Shown in pieces: positions 1 through 5,807 of a stretch of 5,807 nt of DNA. The notes beneath the pieces are model-generated. The model saw only the letters and a program-made list of their open reading frames with translations, was not told the origin of the DNA and did no database searches. Source of the DNA: Candidatus Nomurabacteria bacterium (GTDB lineage: Bacteria > Patescibacteriota > Minisyncoccia > Phycocordibacterales > UBA9973); NCBI GenBank assembly GCA_943356425.1, contig CALRFE010000047.1:1-5807 (forward strand), given 5' to 3'. Within the stretch, counting starts at the first letter, position 1. Each line of letters starts with the position of its first letter. A program made the position numbers and the translations under genes.

Positions 1-2381
1 CGATCATGGTCATCCACGATCAGGGTGCTGCCGGTATCTGCAATGTCATCGGTGAGATCATCGGAGATGCCGGTGGTGTCATCGATATTCGAAAAGTCGC
101 ATTAGGCGATCCGACTTTGTCACTCGTTGAAATTTTTGGTTCAGAATCGCAAGAGCGACTCGCGCTCTTGATCGAGCCGGAAGATTTAGAACTCGTGCAA
201 AGTTTTTGTGATCGTGAACGCGTGAATTGTGAAGTGCTCGGTATGATTACCGGACAAAAACGATTCCAAGTGTTTGATGGAAAGTACAAGAACATGATTG
301 TTGATCTGTCGCTTGAAAATACAAAAGCGCCACAAAAGATGATTCATGCAAAGACTTTTCCACGGATTATTCGAGCGTTCACTATTTCCGAAAGATTGAC
401 ACTTGAGAAATCTATCGAAATGGTATGTTCACAATTCGGTGTTGCAGGAAAAGGATGGTTAGTGCACAAAGCTGATCGCAGCGTTGGAGGAAAAGTAGTA
501 CTGCAACAAACAGTCGGACCAATGCAGATTCCAATTGCAAATGCATCGATGGCTCGTCTCGGTTTTTTCCATACCGCTGGAGAAGCAGTCGCAACTGGCG
601 CAAAGCCGAACATGATGCTCCTTGATGAAGAAAAAGGAGCACGGATGACGATTGCTGAAGCGATCCTTAACCTCGTCATTTCAGTTGGAGTTGATGATAT
701 CAATAATATCGCGCTCTATATGAATGAAATGTACGCGGCAAAATTACCCGGACAAGACGCTCGTCTTATTAACGGCGTTAAATCTGCAAGTAATTTTATT
801 GGTTCGCTCGGTATGCACATCAATGGTGGGAAAGATTCGTTGTCGCTTGCTGCAGAAGTTGTGAATGGAAAAATGCGAGAAATCGTAAAAGCTCCGGACA
901 CACTCGTAGTTTCAGCGTATGCGATGACCCGCAATCAATTAAAGGTAATGACTCCCGATATCAAAGAACCGGGTATGTCGAATTTGCTCTTGATCGATAT
1001 TGCGGACGGTATGCGGAGACTGGGCGGTTCTGCACTCGCGCAAGCACATGGCGAGCTCGGCAGTGACTGTCCTGATATTGATGATGTACCTCGTTTTCGA
1101 CGCGCACTATCATTATTGCAACAACTGATCAAAGAAAATTTGGTCTTAGCAATGCATGATACGATCGGCGATGGTTTTTTCCAGGCGATAAGCGAAATGT
1201 GTATGGCGCGCAATTGTGGGGCTAACATTAAATTTCCACATGCGACACATGCGCAGTTTCTCGCACATCACGCAGAAGAAGCAGGTGTCATTGTTGAATA
1301 TTCGCCATTACAAGGACTGCGCATCCAAAAAATGTTGCACGATGCGAATATTCCATACATCGAGCTTGGATTCACCACTGTTAAGAACATGCTTGCCGTT
1401 TATTCTGGAAAAGAATACACAGAAATACCGGTTCCACAAATTCGCGACTGGTGGGAAAAGACAGGCTTTGAAATTGAGAAGCTCCAAAAAAATCCTGACT
1501 GCGCGAAAGAGGAATTCGAAAGTACGCACAACCGTCCCGTTCGTCCGTATCAGCTTACTTTTACGCCGAAAGCGATCGATGCAGATCTGGTTTTTTCTAA
1601 AAACAAAAAACCAAAAGTAGCAATTCTTCGCGAAGAAGGAAGTAATGGGGAAGTTGAAATGGCGCATCTGTTTTATTTGGGAGGATTTGAAGTCGTTGAT
1701 GTCGCAATGACCGACTTATTATCCGGGCGTGTAAAAAACCTCGATGATTTTGTTGGTCTAGTGAAAGTTGGCGGATTTTCCTACGCAGATGTGTTCGGAA
1801 GCGGAATGGGTTGGGCTGGTTCGATTTTATTCAACACGAAATTGAAGAAAATGTTTCGTGATTTTCAAAATCGTCCGGATACTTTTGGATTGGGCGTATG
1901 CAACGGCTTCCAAGCTGACGCGCTCCTTGATCTGTATGGTGATGTCCGATTGGCTCACAATCGTTCAGAAAAATTCGAATCGCGACTTGTTCGCGTGCGT
2001 ATTCCTAAAAGCAATGCACTATTGCTCAAAGGAATGGCAGGTTCAGAATTATCTGTTTGGTGCGCTCATGGAGAAGGACGGATCGCTACAAGGTTTGAAA
2101 CTTTGCAAGAACTTCAAAAAAACAATCAGATAGCATTACAATATGCTGATGATGAAGGGAACGCGACGGAAAAATATCCATGGAACCCGAACGGTTCGCC
2201 TTTAGGTATCGCTGGAATTTGTTCAGAAGACGGTAGATTTTTGGGAATGATGCCACATCCGGAACGAAATGTGCACATTGCACATGAACCGTGGCGTGGC
2301 GGATATCCAAAAGACCTTACGGTCGGACCATGGCGCGCGATTGCACAAAATGCATACGAGTGGGTCATGAGCCAGAAGTAA
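1..2381 (+). CDS. purL: Phosphoribosylformylglycinamidine (FGAM) synthase, large single-chain type, 5'-truncated by the window edge
   Basis: Catalyses the fourth step of de novo purine synthesis in the cytoplasm: FGAR + ATP + glutamine gives FGAM + ADP + Pi + glutamate. The frame is open to the left edge, so the ATG at 6 is an internal Met. Numbering from it, 791 residues are present. From memory of the Salmonella enzyme (about 1,295 residues, catalytic Cys1135/His1260/Glu1262), roughly 500 N-terminal residues are missing. Residues 3-10 (IHDQGAAG) and the following SxxEIFGSESQER region are the end of the first AIRS-like half. Residues about 170-470 are the second half, with GPMQIPIAN and GGKDS (274-278). 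Residues about 535-791 form a fused class I glutaminase: GGFSYAD (589-595), nucleophile Cys632 in GVCNGFQ, and His751/Glu753 in MMPHPER. All three triad residues are intact, so it should make its own ammonia from glutamine and need no separate PurQ or PurS. A terminator begins 21 bp after the TAA, so purL ends its transcription unit. Confidence 0.97.
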   Translation, partial: IMVIHDQGAAGICNVIGEIIGDAGGVIDIRKVALGDPTLSLVEIFGSESQERLALLIEPEDLELVQSFCDRERVNCEVLGMITGQKRFQVFDGKYKNMIVDLSLENTKAPQKMIHAKTFPRIIRAFTISERLTLEKSIEMVCSQFGVAGKGWLVHKADRSVGGKVVLQQTVGPMQIPIANASMARLGFFHTAGEAVATGAKPNMMLLDEEKGARMTIAEAILNLVISVGVDDINNIALYMNEMYAAKLPGQDARLINGVKSASNFIGSLGMHINGGKDSLSLAAEVVNGKMREIVKAPDTLVVSAYAMTRNQLKVMTPDIKEPGMSNLLLIDIADGMRRLGGSALAQAHGELGSDCPDIDDVPRFRRALSLLQQLIKENLVLAMHDTIGDGFFQAISEMCMARNCGANIKFPHATHAQFLAHHAEEAGVIVEYSPLQGLRIQKMLHDANIPYIELGFTTVKNMLAVYSGKEYTEIPVPQIRDWWEKTGFEIEKLQKNPDCAKEEFESTHNRPVRPYQLTFTPKAIDADLVFSKNKKPKVAILREEGSNGEVEMAHLFYLGGFEVVDVAMTDLLSGRVKNLDDFVGLVKVGGFSYADVFGSGMGWAGSILFNTKLKKMFRDFQNRPDTFGLGVCNGFQADALLDLYGDVRLAHNRSEKFESRLVRVRIPKSNALLLKGMAGSELSVWCAHGEGRIATRFETLQELQKNNQIALQYADDEGNATEKYPWNPNGSPLGIAGICSEDGRFLGMMPHPERNVHIAHEPWRGGYPKDLTVGPWRAIAQNAYEWVMSQK

Positions 2382-2402
2382 AATATCATATAAAGAAATT
2401 AC

Positions 2403-2438
2403 AAGAAGCTTTCCTTACGGAAAGCTTCTTTATTTTAA
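2403..2438 (+). terminator. Rho-independent terminator after purL
   Basis: The arms at 2403-2414 and 2419-2430 are perfect 12-bp inverted complements (AAGAAGCTTTCC / GGAAAGCTTCTT) around a 4-nt TTAC loop. The T-rich run TATTTTAA follows directly. The hairpin starts 21 bp after the purL stop and ends before the aldolase promoter, so it separates the two units. The sequence just left of the stem is A-rich, so some termination from the opposite strand is possible, but no gene faces it here. Confidence 0.92.
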
Positions 2439-2463
2439 TCCCCAGAATTATTTTCCTACGGTT

Positions 2464-2472
2464 TGGTATACT
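2464..2472 (+). promoter_or_regulatory. Extended -10 promoter of the aldolase-oxidase unit
   Basis: TGG followed by TATACT (2467-2472) matches an extended -10 element (TGn plus TAtAaT-like hexamer, 5 of 6 to consensus). No good -35 box lies 16-18 bp upstream (AGAATT at 2444-2449 is poor), which is typical when the TGn extension is present. The hexamer ends only 6 nt before the ATG at 2479. Transcription would therefore start at or within a base or two of the start codon, giving a leaderless or nearly leaderless mRNA. This is seen by eye; no start site has been mapped. Confidence 0.6.
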
Positions 2473-2478
2473 GAAGTC

Positions 2479-3477
2479 ATGCATAAAGATATTCTCTCTG
2501 TGACCGTCAAAAAATTGCTCACATCACCAAAAGGAATTTTGGCGATCGACGAAAGTATTGAGACCTGCAATAAACGATTTGAAAAACTTAACATTCCAAC
2601 GACGGTTGAAAATCGTCGTGCATATCGTGAGCTGTTGGTTACGGCGCCAGAAATTGAGAAATATGTTTCCGGGTTCATCATTTTTGACGAAACATTTTGG
2701 CAGAAAAGCGTTAATGGGAAACTCTTTACTGAAATTCTCAAAGGAAAAGGAATTGAGCCAGGAATAAAAGTAGACATCGGTGCAAAAGATTTTGCCTTAC
2801 ATCCTGGAGAAAAGATAACCGAAGGACTTGATGGATTGCGTGATCGGCTCAAACACTACCGCACGGCGGGCGCAAGTTTTGCAAAATGGCGCGCCGTCAT
2901 TACGATCAGCGACAAAACACCAACAGACGCGAATCTTATCGCAAACGCTGATGCGCTTTCTCGCTATGCAGCACTTTGCCAAGAAAATGACATCGTTCCG
3001 ATCGTCGAGCCAGAGGTCCTGATGGACGGATCGCATGATATCGATCGCTGCTATGAAGTCACGGCACACAACCTCGATATTTTATTTCGTGAATTGAAAT
3101 CGCTTGATGTTTGGATCCCCGGACTCATTTTGAAGACTAATATGATCGTCTCCGGAAAAGATGCGAGCGTACAGGCAACAGATGAAGAAGTTGCAACAAT
3201 GACACTCAAGTGTCTAAAGGAACACGTACCGGCAGATATCGGGGGAATTGTATTTCTCTCTGGCGGTCAAGACGACGAAGCATCCACACGACATCTACAT
3301 ATCATGCACACCATGGGTACACTTCCATGGCAACTGACGTTCTCATATGGACGAGCGATCCAAAATGAAGCTCTCAACCACTTTGCAAAACAACCAGAAG
3401 ATATTTTGGGTGCACAAACAAAGTTAATCGAACGCTGCCGAGCAAACAGTCTGGCAAGTGTTGGAAAATATGTTTGA
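2479..3477 (+). CDS. fba: Class I fructose-bisphosphate aldolase, eukaryote-like (glycolytic aldolase family)
   Basis: Reversibly cleaves fructose-1,6-bisphosphate to dihydroxyacetone phosphate and glyceraldehyde-3-phosphate in glycolysis or gluconeogenesis, through a Schiff base and without metal. It has 332 residues and aligns with animal muscle aldolase: Asp24 in GILAIDES (rabbit Asp33), Lys97 in GIKVDIG (Lys107), Lys136 and Arg138 in FAKWR (Lys146/Arg148), Glu177 in IVEPEVL (Glu187), the Schiff-base Lys219 in LILKTNM (Lys229), Ser261 in FLSGGQ (Ser271), and Arg292 in FSYGRA (Arg303). All catalytic and phosphate-binding positions I can check are present. It ends at SLASVGKYV, so it lacks the roughly 30-residue C-terminal tail with the terminal Tyr of rabbit aldolase; the N-terminus is about 9 residues shorter. 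It differs from the DhnA/FbaB class I type of E. coli. The ATG at 2479 is chosen because homology begins immediately and the promoter abuts it; no Shine-Dalgarno is visible. It overlaps the next gene by 8 bp. Confidence 0.95.
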   Translation: MHKDILSVTVKKLLTSPKGILAIDESIETCNKRFEKLNIPTTVENRRAYRELLVTAPEIEKYVSGFIIFDETFWQKSVNGKLFTEILKGKGIEPGIKVDIGAKDFALHPGEKITEGLDGLRDRLKHYRTAGASFAKWRAVITISDKTPTDANLIANADALSRYAALCQENDIVPIVEPEVLMDGSHDIDRCYEVTAHNLDILFRELKSLDVWIPGLILKTNMIVSGKDASVQATDEEVATMTLKCLKEHVPADIGGIVFLSGGQDDEASTRHLHIMHTMGTLPWQLTFSYGRAIQNEALNHFAKQPEDILGAQTKLIERCRANSLASVGKYV

Positions 3478-5209
3478 CGAAATAAAAAAATTCTTTAAAG
3501 GCGACGTTGATACCAGAGAAGATACACTTATCGCATATTCGCACGATGCGAGTATTTTGGAGGTACGACCGAAAGTCGTAGTGTTTCCAAAAGATACGGT
3601 TGATGTTGAAAATCTAGTTAAATGGGTCAACGAGAACAAGACGGCACACCCAGAGCTTTCTATTACAGCACGTGCCGCAGGTACGTGCATGTCAGGTGGA
3701 TCACTCAATGAGTCCATTATCATGGATACGACGCGCTACATGAACAAAGTTCATTGGGTACGTCGTGTACCAACATATCGGATGCGACCGAAATATCCAG
3801 GAAGTCACGATATCGAGATTGTGGGTGAGGTTACCGTCGAGCCCGGCTGTTTCTATCGCGATTTTGAAGTAGAAACGCTCAAACAAAACCTACTGTTGCC
3901 ATGCTATACCGCTTCCAAAAGTATTAATGCAGTCGGTGGAATGATCGGAAATAATTCTGCGGGGGAATTGACGCTCCAATATGGAAAGACAGAAGATTAT
4001 GTCAAAGAATTGAAAGTTGTTTTTTCAGATGGCCACACCTACACTGTCCGCCCGGTCACGCGTCGCGAACTCTACACAAAGATCGCACAAGTGGATCTCG
4101 AAGGCAGGATCTATAAACAGATGTTCGATCTCATCAATGATCACAAAGCGATGATCGATGCCGCAAAACCGCAGGTCTCAAAAAATTCTGCTGGATACTA
4201 TCTTTGGAATGTTATGACAAAAGGAAAGACCGAAGACGAGGATCTTTTCGACCTCTCACAAGTGATCATTGGCTCACAAGGCACGCTCGGCATTGTTACT
4301 GAGATCACCTTCAAGCTCGTCGAAAAATCTCCGCAATCAAAACTCGTGGTCATTTTTATGAAAGACCTTGCACCACTTGGGAAACTGGTCGATGAAATAC
4401 TCGAAACAAAACCGCTTACGATCGAAAGTTACGACGACAAGACATTTGGTCTGGCGATGAAATTTTTCAAAGATTTCGTCAAAGCAAAAGGTCTTTGGGG
4501 AACGATCCGATTCGGGCTTTCATTCATCCCAGAATTTTTCATGGTACTCACGGGCGGTGTCCCAAAACTTATTTTGCTCGTCGAATACGCAGGAAATTCT
4601 CCTAAAGAGATCGACGCACAATGTGTCGCGCTCAAAGAAAAGATCGCACACTTCAATCTTCATGTGCATATCACGAGAAATGAAAAGGAGGCGAAAAAGT
4701 ATTGGGATATGCGTCGCGATAGTTTTGCACTCTTGCGAAAACATGTCGCCGGTCGTCACACCGCGCCGTTCATTGACGACATCATCGTCCGTCCTGAATT
4801 TCTTCCAAAATTCTTACCCGAACTCTCAAAAATCCTCGACAAGTATGACAACATCATCTACACGATCGCAGGGCATGCGGGGAATGGCAACTTTCACATC
4901 ATTCCGCTGATGGATTTTAACGACGCAAAGACGTTGCCGACAATTATCGAGCTCGGCGACCAGGTCTATGATCTTGTTTTCAAATACCAAGGATCCATCG
5001 ACGCGGAACACAACGACGGGCTCGTCCGTACACCATATCTTACAAAAATGTTCGGCAAGGAAATTACTGATCTATTTCAAAATGTCAAAGACATTTTCGA
5101 TCCAAAGCTTGTTTTTAACCCGAACAAAAAAGTGGGCGGTACTATGGAATATCTAAAGAACCATCTGATCAAAGGCGATCAGATAATAGGGCATACGCAC
5201 AGTTCTTAA
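3470..5209 (+). CDS. FAD-binding oxidase/dehydrogenase, glycolate oxidase GlcD / D-lactate dehydrogenase-like
   Basis: A flavoprotein of the vanillyl-alcohol oxidase superfamily, probably oxidising a 2-hydroxyacid (D-lactate, glycolate or similar); substrate and electron acceptor are not determinable here. With the ATG at 3470 it has 579 residues. The N-terminal FAD-binding (PCMH-type) domain spans about 15-285: RAAGTCMSGG (68-77), GGMIGNNSAG (156-165), GSQGTLGIVTE (268-278). The C-terminal FAD-oxidase domain spans about 290-555: IDDIIVRPE (435-443), GHAGNGNFH (468-476), EHNDGLVR (513-520), and a closing DPKLVFNPNK. Family members usually read HAGDGN and EHGDG, so both motifs are variant. No CxxC-type Fe-S domain follows. 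A hydrophobic stretch at about 342-373 may be core strand or a membrane contact. A GTG at 3458 would add four residues (MLEN), but has no Shine-Dalgarno; the ATG has a weak GGAA just upstream. The 8-bp overlap implies translational coupling with the aldolase. Confidence 0.9.
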   Translation: MFDEIKKFFKGDVDTREDTLIAYSHDASILEVRPKVVVFPKDTVDVENLVKWVNENKTAHPELSITARAAGTCMSGGSLNESIIMDTTRYMNKVHWVRRVPTYRMRPKYPGSHDIEIVGEVTVEPGCFYRDFEVETLKQNLLLPCYTASKSINAVGGMIGNNSAGELTLQYGKTEDYVKELKVVFSDGHTYTVRPVTRRELYTKIAQVDLEGRIYKQMFDLINDHKAMIDAAKPQVSKNSAGYYLWNVMTKGKTEDEDLFDLSQVIIGSQGTLGIVTEITFKLVEKSPQSKLVVIFMKDLAPLGKLVDEILETKPLTIESYDDKTFGLAMKFFKDFVKAKGLWGTIRFGLSFIPEFFMVLTGGVPKLILLVEYAGNSPKEIDAQCVALKEKIAHFNLHVHITRNEKEAKKYWDMRRDSFALLRKHVAGRHTAPFIDDIIVRPEFLPKFLPELSKILDKYDNIIYTIAGHAGNGNFHIIPLMDFNDAKTLPTIIELGDQVYDLVFKYQGSIDAEHNDGLVRTPYLTKMFGKEITDLFQNVKDIFDPKLVFNPNKKVGGTMEYLKNHLIKGDQIIGHTHSS

Positions 5210-5242
5210 CACTTTTTCGTAAGAAAAACGAATAAGATACGT

Positions 5243-5248
5243 TATAAT
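5243..5248 (+). promoter_or_regulatory. Candidate distal -10 box upstream of rplY
   Basis: A perfect TATAAT hexamer lies in the spacer between the oxidase gene and rplY. No recognisable -35 box sits 16-18 bp upstream (the region is A-rich) and there is no TGn extension. If used, transcription would begin near 5254-5256 and give rplY a leader of about 60 nt. The leader would contain a 4-bp AGGG/CCCT pairing (5253-5256 with 5270-5273) and a 7-bp TTTCCTT/AAGGAAA hairpin (5274-5280 with 5290-5296). In an AT-rich spacer this match could be chance. Confidence 0.4.
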
Positions 5249-5278
5249 GACGAGGGACCGGAGAATAGGCCCTTTTCC

Positions 5279-5307
5279 TTGCATTTTTTAAGGAAATTGG
5301 ATATACT
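5279..5307 (+). promoter_or_regulatory. Proximal promoter of rplY, predicting a leaderless start
   Basis: TTGCAT (5279-5284; only the TTG matches a -35 consensus) lies 17 bp before TATACT (5302-5307), the same -10 hexamer seen before the aldolase. The hexamer ends 7 nt before the rplY ATG at 5315, so a normal start site would fall on or next to the start codon. The only purine-rich Shine-Dalgarno-like stretch, AAGGA (5290-5294), is 20 nt from the ATG, too far to act as a standard ribosome binding site. Confidence 0.55.
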
Positions 5308-5314
5308 GGTTCCT

Positions 5315-5807
5315 ATGTTTACGATACAGGCAAAAAAAAGAGACCCAAAATCAAGTATTTCTTACTTACGACAGCAAGGCGAAGTGCCGGCAGTTTTTTA
5401 CGGACCGGGTAAAGAAACCCAGTCAGTGACTGTTCCTGAAAAGGATTTTCTCAAAGTTTGGAAAGAAGCGGGAGAATCATCTCCGGTAACACTTGAGACC
5501 GGTTCTGGAAAAGTTGATACGCTCATTCACGAGGTGCAAATTGATCCAGTCTCGGGAAAACTCATACATGTTGATTTCTTCATCGTCGATATGACCAAGG
5601 AGATTCTCGTTCATGTTCCTATTGAATTCGTTGGCGTTTCGCCAGCAGTCAAAGGAGGTCTTGGAACACTGGTCAAAGTGTTGCACGAAGTTGAAATCAA
5701 AGCGCTTCCGAAAGACTTACCACATACAATCAACGTAAGCATCGAATCACTCGTAGATCTTCAAAGTCAGATCCTTGTCGAGCAGATAACATTGCCTCAA
5801 GGAGTTA
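5315..5807 (+). CDS. rplY: 50S ribosomal protein bL25, long CTC/TL5 type, 3'-truncated by the window edge
   Basis: Binds 5S rRNA in the central protuberance of the large ribosomal subunit; the long form is the general-stress CTC protein of Bacillus and TL5 of Thermus. The frame stays open for 164 codons to the right edge with no stop. Residues 1 to about 92 are the 5S-binding beta-barrel domain, with the hallmark region around GEVPAVFYGPGKE (22-34) and the block VQIDPVSGKLIHVDFF (74-89). From about residue 97 the TL5 C-terminal domain begins (VHVPIEFVGVSPAVKGG, 99-115). Long family members usually run to about 190-220 residues, so some 30-60 are missing. The ATG at 5315 fits the family N-terminus, where a short strand (FTIQAKKR) precedes the conserved region. 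It has its own candidate promoters 105 bp after the oxidase stop, so it is probably a separate unit, although no strong terminator divides them. Confidence 0.94.
   Translation, partial: MFTIQAKKRDPKSSISYLRQQGEVPAVFYGPGKETQSVTVPEKDFLKVWKEAGESSPVTLETGSGKVDTLIHEVQIDPVSGKLIHVDFFIVDMTKEILVHVPIEFVGVSPAVKGGLGTLVKVLHEVEIKALPKDLPHTINVSIESLVDLQSQILVEQITLPQGV

Noticed and set aside
6..8. ATG at the left edge as the start of purL
   Set aside because: The protein begins in the middle of the FGAM synthase fold, at IHDQGAAG, and the frame is open to base 1, so this is an internal Met of a truncated gene.
1216..1620. 134-codon + strand reading frame inside purL
   Set aside because: It is out of frame with conserved PurL sequence, shows no recognisable family, and is rich in Lys/Ser/Arg as expected for a shadow frame.
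1308..1667. 119-codon reading frame on the - strand within purL
   Set aside because: It lies antisense to the linker and the start of the glutaminase domain, with no promoter, ribosome binding site or protein similarity that I recognise.
2448..2852. 134-codon reading frame on the - strand across the aldolase start
   Set aside because: It is antisense to conserved aldolase sequence and its composition (rich in Ser, Pro, Arg) is that of a shadow frame.
3458..3460. GTG as the start of the FAD oxidase
   Set aside because: It adds only MLEN, has no Shine-Dalgarno, and deepens the overlap to 20 bp. The ATG at 3470 has a weak GGAA upstream and a more typical short overlap.
5213..5232. AT-rich inverted repeat after the oxidase stop as a terminator
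   Set aside because: The best pairing is only 5 bp (TTCGT/ACGAA), weak, and not followed by a T run.
5274..5296. TTTCCTT/AAGGAAA hairpin as an intrinsic terminator
   Set aside because: The 7-bp stem is AT-rich, the loop is 9 nt, no T run follows on either strand, and it overlaps the proximal rplY promoter.
5477..5686. 69-codon reading frame on the - strand within rplY
   Set aside because: It is antisense to well-conserved bL25 sequence and resembles no known protein.

Overview
This window looks like ordinary housekeeping DNA from a bacterium using the standard code: TGA and TAA both act as stops where the protein families should end. It is moderately AT-rich and compactly organised, with four protein genes, all on the + strand, covering almost everything. 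Three things hint at an uncultivated lineage with a small genome, possibly the Patescibacteria (Candidate Phyla Radiation): a eukaryote-like class I aldolase, a stand-alone FAD-linked oxidase with unusual signature motifs, and promoter boxes lying directly against start codons. That placement is an inference, not something the sequence proves.

Layout: (1) 1-2381, the 3' three-fifths of purL, the large single-chain FGAM synthase of purine synthesis, cut by the window's left edge. (2) 2403-2438, a strong intrinsic terminator with a perfect 12-bp stem that closes the purL unit. (3) 2464-2481, an extended -10 promoter abutting the start of a class I fructose-bisphosphate aldolase gene (2479-3477). 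(4) 3470-5209, an FAD-binding oxidase of the glycolate oxidase/D-lactate dehydrogenase type, overlapping the aldolase by 8 bp and so almost certainly co-transcribed with it. (5) 5210-5314, a 105-bp spacer with two candidate promoters and no clear terminator. (6) 5315-5807, the first 164 codons of rplY, encoding the long (CTC/TL5-type) ribosomal protein bL25, cut by the right edge.

The window thus joins three transcription units: purine synthesis, a two-gene central-carbon/redox unit, and a ribosomal protein unit. The aldolase and oxidase may act in the same fermentative carbon metabolism, with the oxidase handling a 2-hydroxyacid such as lactate or glycolate, but its substrate cannot be read from the sequence. 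No RNA genes, CRISPR arrays, mobile elements or long repeats were seen. I found no convincing novel system. The most interesting signal is that the two visible gene starts after intergenic gaps both have TATACT 6-7 nt before ATG and no Shine-Dalgarno sequence, which suggests leaderless mRNAs.
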